Part shown: piece by piece, positions 42,349-51,000 of the stretch
How positions within the stretch are numbered: position 1 is the first letter of the stretch
Layout: each line of letters begins with the position of its first letter
NCBI RefSeq assembly: GCF_004214935.1
Contig: NZ_SFCC01000011.1
Coordinates: 62,001 to 126,000, forward strand
Direction of reading: 5' to 3'
Source of the DNA: Amycolatopsis suaedae
Lineage (GTDB): Bacteria; Actinomycetota; Actinomycetes; Mycobacteriales; Pseudonocardiaceae
Length of the DNA: 64,000 bases
Made by a program: the position numbers and the translations under genes
Notes under the pieces: model-generated
What the model was told of the DNA's origin: nothing
Database searches by the model: none
Seen by the model: the letters and a program-made list of their open reading frames with translations, nothing else

Positions 42349-43404
42349 CTAGGCGAGCAGGTCCTTCCAGGCCTGCGTGGTGAGCGGGGCGCCGGTCGAG
42401 GTGACGCGCGTGCCGGAGGCCTCCACGAGCACGGCCGCCGCGCGGGCGGCCTCGCTGCCCGTGCCGGGCGTGACCGGCTGCGTGATCAGCGGCCAGATGT
42501 CGGCGCCGATGAAGCCGGACTCGTCGGTGTGCAGCGTCGCCGTGCAGGTGTGCTGCTCGATCCCGCGGGCCTTCGCCAGCGTGGCCACAGCGTCCTTTGT
42601 GGACCCGCCGAACACGCCGTCGGCGGTGACCCGGGTGCCCTGCGCCCGCAGCAGGTGCTGCGCCGCCTGCACTTTCGGTCCGGACTCGCCGGGCTTGAGC
42701 AGCGGCCACTCCCTGGGATGCCGCACGTCGACGCCCAGCTTGCCCGCCACGGCCTCCCGCAACTCGGGCAGCCTGCCGTACAGCACACCGCCGGGGCACT
42801 CGGTCGAGTTGAAGTCGCGGTGGCCCTTGATGTTGTCGGTACCGATGCCGTACTGGCTGGCCATGTAGGCGACCAGGTCGACCAGCGACTTCCACAGCGC
42901 CGGCGTGACGTCGACCGAGGTGTACAGGCCCTCGTTCTCGATCCCGATCACCTGGCTGTTGTGCCCGCCGACGTTGGCACCCTGCACGTGCTGCCGCCCG
43001 CCACGCAGGATCTCCAGGCTGCGGTGCCTGCCCTCGGTGATGTGCCCGCCGCGGCTGTTGGTGAACTGCTGGCCGGTGTCGATCCAGCCGCGGGTGTCCA
43101 TGTGGAAGTTCTGGATGGCCCGCGAGATCTCGAACGCGTGTTCCTTCGAGAAGTCGTTGCTGTTGCCGGGCTCGACGGTGTGGTGCACGACGATGTAGGT
43201 CGGCTTGTGGTTCTCGACCGTAATCGCACCACGCGGCGGCCGGGCTTTCCATGCCGACACCGGGTGAATGGTCGGTTCCGGTGCGGCCGCGCCCGGCGCC
43301 GCACCGGCGCCACGCGCGGAGAGCATTGCCAGGGTGCTCACCGCGGTCACGGTCAGACCGCCTTTGAGCAGGGAACGGCGGTCGAATCCAGGTGTTCTGG
43401 CCAC
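42349..43404 (-). CDS. N-acetylmuramoyl-L-alanine amidase, PGRP type, Tat-exported
   Basis: 351 residues. MARTPGFDRRSLLKGGLTVT is a twin-arginine signal (RR at 9-10) with likely cleavage after GAGAA. The amidase_2/PGRP domain (about 55-225) has zinc His in YIVVHHTVEPG and GHRDFNSTECPGG, plus HVQGANVGGHNSQVIGIENE. Residues 235-290 form a peptidoglycan-binding repeat (PGESGPKVQAAQHLLRAQGT), and another half-repeat region ends the protein. It cuts between muramic acid and L-Ala in the wall. By position it matches Rv3594 of M. tuberculosis. The 177-base gap upstream holds its promoter; nothing definite was recognised there. Confidence 0.93.
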   Translation of the reverse strand: MARTPGFDRRSLLKGGLTVTAVSTLAMLSARGAGAAPGAAAPEPTIHPVSAWKARPPRGAITVENHKPTYIVVHHTVEPGNSNDFSKEHAFEISRAIQNFHMDTRGWIDTGQQFTNSRGGHITEGRHRSLEILRGGRQHVQGANVGGHNSQVIGIENEGLYTSVDVTPALWKSLVDLVAYMASQYGIGTDNIKGHRDFNSTECPGGVLYGRLPELREAVAGKLGVDVRHPREWPLLKPGESGPKVQAAQHLLRAQGTRVTADGVFGGSTKDAVATLAKARGIEQHTCTATLHTDESGFIGADIWPLITQPVTPGTGSEAARAAAVLVEASGTRVTSTGAPLTTQAWKDLLA

Positions 43405-43581
43405 GTTCGATCTCCCTCGACGGGGGCGGGGACGCCCAGATCGGATATGTGGTTATGCGCAGGTATTCATGCAGGGTTTGCACGCAGACGGTAACCGCAG
43501 GATCCACCGCAGACAACCGTTGACCAACTTTCGTCGCTGATTGTCAGAAATCACCGGAGTTGATCAATTGCTCCATTCAGC

Positions 43582-44460
43582 CTAATGCTCGCCGGGTAAT
43601 GCGAACAAGCCGTCGGAAGTCTGCTCGACGAGGCCGTCGACCAGTAGCGAGTCCAGGCACCTGTCCCGCTGGCCGGACTGCGACCACACCAGATCCAGCC
43701 GCGCCTTCTCCACCGGTCCCTCGGTGCCGCGCAGGACGTCCAGCAGCAGTCCTCGCACCTGCCGGTCCGTTCCGGCGAACTTCTGCACGGCCTTGGCGGG
43801 CCCGGTGTACTCCGGACGGCCCGCGTGCTGCCAGGCGCAGTCGTCGTGGACCGGGCACACCGCGCACCGCGGCGTCCGCGCCGTGCACACCAGCGCGCCC
43901 AGCTCCATCAGCGCGGCGGACAGCTTCGCCGCACGCGGTTCGTCGGCGGGCAGGAATGCCTCGACGTCGGCGAGGTCGCGGGTCGTCGACGGCGGACCGG
44001 CGTCGCCCGCGCCGTGCACTGCCCTGGCCACCACCCTGCGGACGTTCGTGTCGACCACCGGCGCCCGCCTGCCGTAGGCGAACGCGGCGACCGCGCGGGC
44101 GGTGTAGGCCCCGATGCCGGGCAGCGCCAGCAGGGTGTCCACATCGGACGGAACGACGTCGCCGTGCTCGGCCGCGATCACGCCGGCCGCCGCGTGCAGG
44201 CGCAGGGCCCGCCTCGGGTAGCCGAGCTTGCCCCAGGCCCGCAGGACCTCACCCTGGCTCGCGGCGGCGAGCGCCGAGGGCGCCGGCCAGCGCTCCAGCC
44301 ACTCCTGCCAGATCGGCAGCACCCTGGCCACCGGCGTCTGCTGCAGCATGATCTCGCTGACCAGCACGCCCCAGCCGGTGCGATCGGGCGCCCGCCAGGG
44401 CAGGTCCCTTGCCGAGGTCTCGAACCAGCCGATCAGCCTGTCGATCGCGGGTTCACGCAT
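43582..44460 (-). CDS. mutY: A/G-specific adenine glycosylase
   Basis: 292 residues, ATG 44460. Removes adenine opposite 8-oxoguanine in base excision repair. Catalytic Glu36 in LVSEIMLQQTPVARVLP, helix-hairpin-helix LPGIGAYTARAVAAFAYG, catalytic Asp in VVDTNVRRVV and the [4Fe-4S] cluster CTARTPRCAVCPVHDDC (C-x6-C-x2-C-x5-C). The C-terminal NUDIX-like MutT domain that recognises 8-oxoG in E. coli MutY is missing or reduced to about 60 residues (FAGTDRQVRGLLLDVLRGTE onward), a form common in actinobacteria. The protein is therefore shorter than the 350-residue type. Confidence 0.94.
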   Translation of the reverse strand: MREPAIDRLIGWFETSARDLPWRAPDRTGWGVLVSEIMLQQTPVARVLPIWQEWLERWPAPSALAAASQGEVLRAWGKLGYPRRALRLHAAAGVIAAEHGDVVPSDVDTLLALPGIGAYTARAVAAFAYGRRAPVVDTNVRRVVARAVHGAGDAGPPSTTRDLADVEAFLPADEPRAAKLSAALMELGALVCTARTPRCAVCPVHDDCAWQHAGRPEYTGPAKAVQKFAGTDRQVRGLLLDVLRGTEGPVEKARLDLVWSQSGQRDRCLDSLLVDGLVEQTSDGLFALPGEH

Positions 44461-44481
44461 GGGGGCGAGACTACTGCGGCC

Positions 44482-45582
44482 TCACGGCCCGAACCACACC
44501 TGCTCGGCGGTCCTCGGCGGCGCCGAGGTCGACCGGACCTTCAGCTCGGTCGGCAGCGTGATGACCCTCGGGTTGAGGTGCTCGGCCGAGGCCAGCAGCA
44601 GCTTGCCCGCGGCCTTGCCCTTGTCCAGCACCGGCTGGTGCACGGTCGTCAGCCCGGCTCGCTCGGCCTCGGCGATGCCGTCGAAGCCGGTGACCGTCAG
44701 GTCGGCGGGGACCCGCAGGCCCCGGCGGTCGGCCTCGGCCAGCGCGCCGAGCGCGAGGATGTCCGACGTGCAGATCAACGCGGTGACCTGCGGGTACGCG
44801 TCGAGCAGCTGCCTGGCCGCGCTCGCGCCCTCCTCCACGGTGTGATCGAAGCGTTCGACCACCGGCACGCTCGCCCACTCGACCCCGACGGCCTCGAACG
44901 CCGTGGCCAGCGCGGCCAGCCGGGTCCGCTGGACGTGGAAGTGGGCCGACCGCTGACGCTCCAGCGAGGCGAAGTCGTCGTTGCGTTCCCTGGCCAGCCG
45001 CATGCACAGCACGCCGACCTGCCGGTGGCCCAGCTCGACGAGGTGGTTGGCGAGCAGCGTGATGGCCGCCGCGTCGTCCGGGCCGACCCGGTCGACGCCC
45101 TCGACCCTCGGCTGATCGATGATCACCGTCGGCACCGGGCGCTGCAGCACGGCGGCCAGGTGCGGGTCGTCGTCCGGCACGGAGTAGACGACGAAGCCGT
45201 CGACGCCCGCCCGGTGCACGGCCGCGACGTCCTCCCTGCCCGGGCTGGCAGGCACCAGGTGCAGGCCGACGCCCGCGTCCTCGCAGGCCAGTGCCAGTCC
45301 CTCCAGCACGCCGACGGCGGCGGGGTCGCGGAAGGCGTAGGACAGGTTCTCGGTGAGCAGCAGGCCGACCGCCCCCGCCTTGCGGGTGCGCAGCGAGCGG
45401 GCCACGGGGTCGGGCCCCGGGTAGCCCAGGCGCCGCGCGGTCTCCAGTACCCGCCTGCGTAGTTCCGGCGACAGCTGGTCGGGCCGGTTGTAGGCGTTGG
45501 ACACCGTGGTCCTGGACACGCCCAGCTCAGCGGCCAGCGACGCCAGTGTCGCCTGCCGCCTGGAACGGAGGGGACGAGCCAT
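44482..45582 (-). CDS. LacI family transcriptional regulator
   Basis: 366 residues from ATG 45582. The helix-turn-helix with hinge is ATLASLAAELGVSRTTVSNA and YNRPDQLSPELRRRVLETA; the periplasmic-binding-protein-like core follows (AVGLLLTENLSYAFRDP, ALICTSDILALGALAEA, VTGFDGIAEAERAGLTTV). The hinge lacks the usual AVAR end (DPVARSLR instead), still normal for the family. Effector unknown. Divergent from a metal ABC importer, with 191 bases between; a palindrome directly before its start suggests self-control. Metal importers are usually under Zur or Mnt-type regulators, so control by LacI, if real, would be unusual. Confidence 0.92.
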   Translation of the reverse strand: MARPLRSRRQATLASLAAELGVSRTTVSNAYNRPDQLSPELRRRVLETARRLGYPGPDPVARSLRTRKAGAVGLLLTENLSYAFRDPAAVGVLEGLALACEDAGVGLHLVPASPGREDVAAVHRAGVDGFVVYSVPDDDPHLAAVLQRPVPTVIIDQPRVEGVDRVGPDDAAAITLLANHLVELGHRQVGVLCMRLARERNDDFASLERQRSAHFHVQRTRLAALATAFEAVGVEWASVPVVERFDHTVEEGASAARQLLDAYPQVTALICTSDILALGALAEADRRGLRVPADLTVTGFDGIAEAERAGLTTVHQPVLDKGKAAGKLLLASAEHLNPRVITLPTELKVRSTSAPPRTAEQVWFGP

Positions 45583-45587
45583 CAGCC

Positions 45588-45600
45588 AACCGTAACGGTT
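45588..45600. promoter_or_regulatory. Candidate LacI-family operator
   Basis: aaccgt-a-acggtt is a perfect palindrome five bases before the LacI start codon. A related half-site, aacggttt, lies at 45714-45721, closer to the ABC genes. Confidence 0.5.
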
Positions 45601-45620
45601 CAGTAGCCAATCCTGAAGCG

Positions 45621-45644
45621 ACACCCCAGCGTCAAATGGGGTGT
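45621..45644. promoter_or_regulatory. Inverted repeat in the LacI-importer intergenic region
   Basis: acacccca (45621-45628) and tggggtgt (45637-45644) are perfectly complementary across 8 bases. It could be an operator for an unknown regulator of either gene. No Zur-type palindrome was recognised in the gap. Confidence 0.4.
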
Positions 45645-45773
45645 GACGCTGAGTACTCAACGGCCCGGTGGCGTTGCCGAATCGTCGCACGCCTGAGGTA
45701 AAGTGAATTCGACAACGGTTTCCATTAGCTACTGATTGTCGATCACACCACCACACGTGTCAGGAGCCGCACC

Positions 45774-46733
45774 ATGAACATCCGCCAGATCGGAGGCGTA
45801 CTCGCCGCCGGCGCCCTCGCGCTCGCCACGGTGGCCTGCGGTGACGGCACGCAGCCAGCTGCGGAGCCCGGCAAGCTGCCGGTCGCGGTGTCCACCAACG
45901 TGTGGGGCAGCGTCGTCAGCGCCATCGGCGGCGACAAGGTCGAGGTGAAGGCGATCATCGACGACCCGGGTGCGGACCCGCACTCCTACCAGTCCAGTGC
46001 CGAGGACGCGGCGACCGTGCAACGGGCCAAGCTGGTGCTCTACAACGGCGGCGGCTACGACGACTTTTTCACTCAGATGGCCGAGCAGGCGCCGAACGCC
46101 AAGAAGCTCGTCGCGTTCGACATCTCCGGCAAGGCCACCGCGGAGCCGCCAGCCCACGAGGAGGGGCACGAACACGAGCACGGCCACGAGGGGCACGAGC
46201 ACGGCGCGGTGAACGAGCACGTCTGGTACGACCTGCCGACCGTCGGCAAGGTCGCCGACCAGGTGGCCGGTGCGCTCGGTGAGCTGCAGCCCGCGGACAA
46301 GGCGCAGTTCGACGCCAACGCGGCGGCGTTCCGGACCAAGCTCGGCGAGGTCACCAGGAAGGTCACCGCGATCGGCGAGGGCAAGCCGGAACGCAAGGTC
46401 ATCGCCACCGAGCCGGTCGCCCACTACCTGCTGGAAGCCGCGAAGCTGACCGACGCCACCCCGCCCGACTTCGCCAAGGCCATCGAGGAGGAGAGCGAGG
46501 TGCCCGCCGCCGCCAAGCAGCAGGCCCTGCAGCTGGTGACCGGCAAGCAGGTCCAGGCGGTGGTCAACAACATGCAGACGATCACCCCGGTCACCCAGGA
46601 GCTGGTGGACAAGGCCCGGTCGTCCGGGCTGCCGGTCGTCGACGTGACCGAGACGCTGCCCGACGGCCAGGGCGACTACATTGCGTGGATGACTTCCGAG
46701 GTTGACGAGCTGGCCCGCGCGCTGGGTTCATGA
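45774..46733 (+). CDS. Zinc/manganese ABC transporter substrate-binding lipoprotein
   Basis: 319 residues, ATG 45774 with caggag. Lipoprotein signal ending LATVACG. Cluster A-I (ZnuA/TroA) fold: PHSYQSSAEDA near residue 70 supplies the first metal His, then a His/Glu-rich loop EEGHEHEHGHEGHEHGAVNE (124-146) as in ZnuA-type zinc binders, EHVWYDLP with the next His, and TEPVAHYLLEAA with another. Captures the metal outside the membrane and delivers it to the permease at 47543. The His-rich loop points to zinc rather than manganese. First gene of a three-gene operon with ATGA coupling to the ATPase. Confidence 0.93.
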   Translation: MNIRQIGGVLAAGALALATVACGDGTQPAAEPGKLPVAVSTNVWGSVVSAIGGDKVEVKAIIDDPGADPHSYQSSAEDAATVQRAKLVLYNGGGYDDFFTQMAEQAPNAKKLVAFDISGKATAEPPAHEEGHEHEHGHEGHEHGAVNEHVWYDLPTVGKVADQVAGALGELQPADKAQFDANAAAFRTKLGEVTRKVTAIGEGKPERKVIATEPVAHYLLEAAKLTDATPPDFAKAIEEESEVPAAAKQQALQLVTGKQVQAVVNNMQTITPVTQELVDKARSSGLPVVDVTETLPDGQGDYIAWMTSEVDELARALGS

Positions 46734-47539
46734 CGGTTCCGGTAGAGATCCGCGACGCCGGCCTGCGGTTCGGCGAGCGCACCCTGTGGTCCGGGCTCGA
46801 CCTCGACGTCGCGCCCGGTGAGTTCCTCGCCGTGCTGGGGCCGAACGGCTCCGGCAAGACCAGCCTGCTGCGGGTCCTGCTCGGCCTGCAGGAGCTGAGC
46901 TCCGGCACCGTGCGGCTGGCCGGCGGGGCGCCGGGCGTGGCCAACTCCCGCGTCGGCTACATCCCGCAGCAGCGGGCCATGGACGAGGGCCTGACCATGC
47001 GCGGGACGGACCTGGTCGGGTTCGGGCTGGACGGCCACCGCTGGGGCACCGGCCTGCGTGGCCTGGCCCGGCGCCGCAAGCGCGTCGCGGAGGCCGTCGC
47101 CTGGGTCGGCGCCGAGTCCTACGCCGGTGCGCCGGTCGGCAGGCTGTCCGGCGGTGAGCAGCAGCGGCTGCGGGTCGCGCAGGCACTGGTCGGCGAGCCC
47201 GAGGTGCTGCTGTGTGACGAGCCGCTGCTGTCGCTGGACCCGGCGCACCAGCGCGCGGTCAGCGAGCTGATCGACGCGCGGCGGCGCGAGGCGGGTACGG
47301 CCGTGCTGTTCGTCACCCACGAGATCAACCCCATCCTGTCCTATGTGGACAGGGTGCTGTACCTGGTGAACGGTCAGTTCCGCATCGGCACGCCCGACGA
47401 GGTGATGAGCTCGGAGACGCTGTCGCAGCTGTACGACAGCCGGGTCGAGGTGATCAACGTCGGCGGACAGATCCACGTCGCGGGCGCACAGAGCGCGCTG
47501 TGCGAGGACGAGCCGCACCACATCGGCGAGACGGTGTAG
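46730..47539 (+). CDS. Metal ABC transporter ATPase
   Basis: 269 residues; ATG 46730 overlaps the binding-protein stop by four bases. Walker A GPNGSGKTSLL, Q-loop YIPQQRAMDEG, signature LSGGEQQRLRVAQAL, Walker B VLLCDEPLLSLD (with Leu where SLD-aligned Asp-loop starts) and the H-loop VTHEINPIL. This is the ZnuC/TroB subgroup. The C-terminal extension after residue 215 (GQFRIGTPDEVMSSETLSQL) is normal. Powers uptake through the adjacent permease; the permease starts three bases after its stop. Confidence 0.94.
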   Translation: MTVPVEIRDAGLRFGERTLWSGLDLDVAPGEFLAVLGPNGSGKTSLLRVLLGLQELSSGTVRLAGGAPGVANSRVGYIPQQRAMDEGLTMRGTDLVGFGLDGHRWGTGLRGLARRRKRVAEAVAWVGAESYAGAPVGRLSGGEQQRLRVAQALVGEPEVLLCDEPLLSLDPAHQRAVSELIDARRREAGTAVLFVTHEINPILSYVDRVLYLVNGQFRIGTPDEVMSSETLSQLYDSRVEVINVGGQIHVAGAQSALCEDEPHHIGETV

Positions 47540-47542
47540 CCG

Positions 47543-48427
47543 ATGGAGAAGATGTTCGACTTCGTGCTGACCTGGCAGCTGCTGGAGCTGCCCTCGGTGC
47601 AGAACGGCCTGCTCGCCGCCGGTGTGCTCGGCCTGGTCGCCGGGGTCCTCGGTCCGCTGATCGTGATGCGCCGGATGTCGTTCGCCGTGCACGGCACCGC
47701 CGAGCTGGCGTTCACCGGTGGGGCCGGTGCGCTGCTGCTCGGCATCGGTGTCGGCTACGGCGCGCTGATCGGCGCGGTCGTCGCCGCGTTGCTGCTCGGC
47801 CTGCTCGGCGGCCGCGAGTCCGACCGGGACTCGGTGATCGGCGTGATCCTGTCGTTCGGGCTCGGCCTCGGCGTGTTGTTCCTGTGGCTCTATCCCGGGC
47901 GGGCCAGCAACAAGTTCGGCCTGCTGACCGGCCAGGTCATGTCCGTCGACACCGTCGACCTGACCCTGCTGGTGACCTCCGGCGCCGCGGTGCTGGTGGC
48001 GATGGCCCTGATCCACCGGCCGCTGCTGTTCGCCAGCGTCGACCCGGCGGTCGCGGTGGCCAGGGGCGTGCCGGTGCGGGTGCTGTCGCCGGTGTTCGCG
48101 GTCCTGGTCGGGGTGGCGACGGCGCTGGGCGTCCAGGTCGTCGGGGCGCTGCTGGTGGTGGCGCTGATGGTGACGCCTGCCGCCGCGGCCGCGCGGGTGA
48201 CCGCGAGCCCGTGGCGGGCGACCGTGCTGGCGGTGGTGTTCGCCGAGGTCGCCGCGCTCGGCGGGATCGTGTTGTCGCTGGCACCCGGTGCCCCGGCGAG
48301 CGCGTTCGTCACGGCGATCTCGTTCACCATCTACCTGGTGTGCCGCCTGGTGGCGGCCCGCCGGGCCCGCTCGCGGCGGGGGATCAGCGAATCGGGCGAG
48401 CGGCCAGTGTCTCCCGCACCTGCCTGA
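47543..48427 (+). CDS. Metal ABC transporter permease (ZnuB/TroC type)
   Basis: 294 residues with about eight membrane helices in the ABC-3 layout; AVHGTAELAFTGGAGALLLG is the conserved second-helix region, and VVGALLVVALMVTPAAAAAR the ABC-3 signature near residue 210. Imports zinc or manganese with the two preceding gene products. The C-terminus (RRARSRRGISESGERPVSPA) is basic and cytoplasmic. Its last 44 bases overlap the 3' end of the AlgX-like gene on the minus strand. Confidence 0.93.
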   Translation: MEKMFDFVLTWQLLELPSVQNGLLAAGVLGLVAGVLGPLIVMRRMSFAVHGTAELAFTGGAGALLLGIGVGYGALIGAVVAALLLGLLGGRESDRDSVIGVILSFGLGLGVLFLWLYPGRASNKFGLLTGQVMSVDTVDLTLLVTSGAAVLVAMALIHRPLLFASVDPAVAVARGVPVRVLSPVFAVLVGVATALGVQVVGALLVVALMVTPAAAAARVTASPWRATVLAVVFAEVAALGGIVLSLAPGAPASAFVTAISFTIYLVCRLVAARRARSRRGISESGERPVSPAPA

Positions 48428-49700
48428 TGAACGCGTCCTGCAGGAACGGCAGGTTGCCCGCCGACGCGGCACGCTCGACCATCTCGACGACGACGACCTC
48501 CGAGTCGGCGAACGCCTCGACGGCCGCCGACGTGCTGCCCCGCGAGTTGAAGTAGGCCAGCATCGTCAGGTCGCGGAAGCCCGCGGCGAGGTAACGCGAG
48601 GACACGGTCAGGAACGAGTCGCCGTAGAGCAGCGTGCGCTCGTCGATGATCCCGGGCAGCGGCCGGTTGCGGATGCGGACCGGCTCCTCGATGTTGTTGA
48701 TCTGCTCGCCGTTGCGGTTGGTGACGCCGTCGGGCAGCAGGTGGAACCGCGCGCTGCTGCGTTCGCCGCGCTTGCCGATCAACGGCGGCAGGTCGGCGTC
48801 GATCGTGTAGTCGCCGTCCGGCGCGACGACCCAGCCCGCGGTGGAGCCGGGGCGGATCTGCTCGGCGAGCGTGCGGGTGAAGACCACCGAGCCGTCGTCG
48901 GTCCAGTGCGAGTCCTTGGCCGGGTAGATCTCCCTGCCCATCCGCTGCTGCTCGGCGGCCAGCGCCGGGCGCAGGTCGACCGCGCCTGCCTCGCGCACCA
49001 GCCGGTCCCACACCTCGGGGGACGCGGCTGTCGCGCAGTCCTTGCCGGGGTAGCTGCCCGGCAGGTGCTGCGGAACCATGGTCGTCTTGTCCGGCGCGAC
49101 GACCAGGACGAACCGCCTGCCGGACCGTTCGACGGCGTCGCGTAGCGCGAGCAGCTTCTGCACGGACTCGGCGATGGGCCGGGTCGGGACGCACTTGGCC
49201 TCGGTGTCGTAGCCGTAGTACAGCCAGCCGTCGTTGCCCTCGATGACCTTGCGGTAGCCGGCTTCGCCGCCGGTCGGCCCGGGCGCGGGACCGTTCGGTG
49301 CGAGCGGGCCGCCCGGAGCGGGCGGGCTGCCGGGCAGCGGGCCCGAGTTGGGTACGCCACCCTGGTCCAGCGGCGCGGGCTCGCCGAACAACGCGCGGCT
49401 GATGCCGTCGGCGGCCGCGATGGCGCCGCTGCGGAAGATGAGCTGGTCGGTGGCCCATGCGGGCAGGCCGGTGAACACGCCCCAGCCTTCGGACAGCGAC
49501 GGGAAGCCGGCCAGCTTGTGGTTCTCGATCTCGGCCGGGCGTGCGCCGAAGACCCAGAGCAGGGTCGGGGTGAGGAAGAAGACGAGTGCGCAGGTCAGCG
49601 CAGTCCGCTGACGTCCGCTGTGCCGGGGCCGGTAGAGGGCGTGCTCCCTGGGCAGCCACGCCTCGTGCACGGCCGGCAGCCGCTGCGGTTCCTCCTCCAC
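48384..49700 (-). CDS. AlgX/AlgJ-like SGNH-type O-acetylation protein
   Basis: 438 residues from GTG 49700; a TTG at 49739 with cggag upstream is the alternative start, adding 13 residues. A single N-terminal membrane helix (about 34-54) anchors an extracytoplasmic SGNH-like domain: NDGWLYYGYDTEAKC, VVAPDKTTMVPQHLP, YPAKDSHWTDDGSV (catalytic DxxHW-type motif) and LLYGDSFL (the GDS serine block). A Pro/Gly-rich linker lies around residues 110-150. Family knowledge: AlgJ/AlgX and PatB/OatB-like proteins move acetyl groups, handed over by an AlgI-type MBOAT, onto polysaccharides. A matching MBOAT gene lies at 57154-58590 on the same strand. Confidence 0.85.
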   Translation of the reverse strand: MEEEPQRLPAVHEAWLPREHALYRPRHSGRQRTALTCALVFFLTPTLLWVFGARPAEIENHKLAGFPSLSEGWGVFTGLPAWATDQLIFRSGAIAAADGISRALFGEPAPLDQGGVPNSGPLPGSPPAPGGPLAPNGPAPGPTGGEAGYRKVIEGNDGWLYYGYDTEAKCVPTRPIAESVQKLLALRDAVERSGRRFVLVVAPDKTTMVPQHLPGSYPGKDCATAASPEVWDRLVREAGAVDLRPALAAEQQRMGREIYPAKDSHWTDDGSVVFTRTLAEQIRPGSTAGWVVAPDGDYTIDADLPPLIGKRGERSSARFHLLPDGVTNRNGEQINNIEEPVRIRNRPLPGIIDERTLLYGDSFLTVSSRYLAAGFRDLTMLAYFNSRGSTSAAVEAFADSEVVVVEMVERAASAGNLPFLQDAFIRQVRETLAARPIR

Positions 49701-49749
49701 GCCCCCAACGTTAGCCCGTTCGTGTCCGCCGCGGGCCAACTGGCTCCGG

Positions 49750-50976
49750 TCAGCCGAGCATGACCAGGACCTGGAGCTCGCCGACCAGGAAGCCGATGAT
49801 GCCGCCGACGGCGATCAGCTTCCACTCGTCCTGCCGGAACGCCGGCCGCAGCAGTCCCTCGTACTCGACCGGGGTCAGCTTCAGCATCCGCTCCTCGACC
49901 ATGTTGGCCACGTCCATCGCCCGCGTCAGGTAGCCCTCCGCCGACCGGACCGTCGCGGGCAGCCGCTTCAGCGCCTTCTCCGCCGCCGCCTGCTTCATCT
50001 CGGTCAGGCGCCGCGGCCCGACCGTCACGGCCAGCACCGGACGCGCCCGCGACGCCTGCTCGTCGACGGCCTTGGTCACCATCCGCTGCACCAGGCCGAG
50101 CAGCCGGTCCGACCGGGGCCCGCGCAGGATGGCGTCGAGCAGGTTCGGCACGGTCAGCACCTCGTGCGCGATCAGCTCGCCGTACTGCCTGGCCACCTCG
50201 GCCCGCCGTCGCTGGAACTTGCCCTGCAACGTGTAGCGGTGGAACAGCCGGATCGGCTCCCTCGGGACGAAGATCAGCTTGATCGCCAGCCAGTCGGTGA
50301 ACAGCCCGATGCAGCCACCCGCGATCGGCAGCACCCACGGCTCCTTCGTCAGCGCCCACACGACGGCCTGCGCGATCCCCAGGATGAAGCCGAAGTAGAT
50401 GCCGGTGCGGGCGATGAACGCCATTTCCGGCCGGGACGTTTCCCTGATCAGCCGCACCAGCAGCCTGCGGTCCCTGGTCAGGTTCTGCACGGTCATGTAC
50501 TTGACGTCGAGCACCTCGTCGAGGTTCTCCCGCAGCTCGGTCATCAGCTCGCGCACGATGCGCGGCGACTGCGCCTGCATCTGCTTGATGACCAGTTCCT
50601 GCGCCATCGTCGGCAGCGCCTCCCACATCCGCGGGTGGTGCTCGGCCAGTACCTCGCGGGCGATGTCGTCGACGGCGCGCAGCAGCGGCTGCTCGATCTC
50701 CCTGGTGATCCGGTCCGGGTCGATCCTGGCGAAGATCTCCTTGAGGTCCAGCAGGTTCGCGGTCAGCAGGTCGGTCGCGACGGCCGCCATCCGCCCGCCG
50801 TGCTTGGGCACGACCCCCTGCCAGCCGAGGAAGGGCGGGATGCCGACGAACTCCAGCGGCTTGAACATCATCTCGATGGCGACCCGCTTGGTCACGTACC
50901 CGATCAACGCGGCCACGAACGGGATGGCGGCATACAGCGGCCAGTGCTCAGCGAGATCGGCCAGCACCGCGTCCAT
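49750..50976 (-). CDS. DUF445 membrane protein (copy 1)
   Basis: 408 residues from ATG 50976; an in-frame GTG three codons earlier is possible. DUF445 layout: an N-terminal helix (YAAIPFVAALIGYVTKRVAI), a central pair of hydrophobic segments (FGFILGIAQAVVWALTKEPW and LPIAGGCIGLFTDWLAIKLI), and a C-terminal helix (IAVGGIIGFLVGELQVLVML), with long helical segments between. The function is unknown. It is a paralogue of the next gene upstream (51001-52224), sharing KRVAIEMMFKPLEFVGI, FTDWLA/VTDWLA and RPAFRQDEWKLIAVG. The two are read in the same direction with 24 bases between and probably form an operon with the AlgX-like gene. Confidence 0.87.
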   Translation of the reverse strand: MDAVLADLAEHWPLYAAIPFVAALIGYVTKRVAIEMMFKPLEFVGIPPFLGWQGVVPKHGGRMAAVATDLLTANLLDLKEIFARIDPDRITREIEQPLLRAVDDIAREVLAEHHPRMWEALPTMAQELVIKQMQAQSPRIVRELMTELRENLDEVLDVKYMTVQNLTRDRRLLVRLIRETSRPEMAFIARTGIYFGFILGIAQAVVWALTKEPWVLPIAGGCIGLFTDWLAIKLIFVPREPIRLFHRYTLQGKFQRRRAEVARQYGELIAHEVLTVPNLLDAILRGPRSDRLLGLVQRMVTKAVDEQASRARPVLAVTVGPRRLTEMKQAAAEKALKRLPATVRSAEGYLTRAMDVANMVEERMLKLTPVEYEGLLRPAFRQDEWKLIAVGGIIGFLVGELQVLVMLG

Positions 50977-51000
50977 GCCGCGCACGTTATCGGCAACCGG

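Noticed and set aside
42349..43404. Phage endolysin for the amidase
   Set aside because: It has a Tat signal, a peptidoglycan-binding repeat and a conserved chromosomal position near mutY; no phage genes are around.
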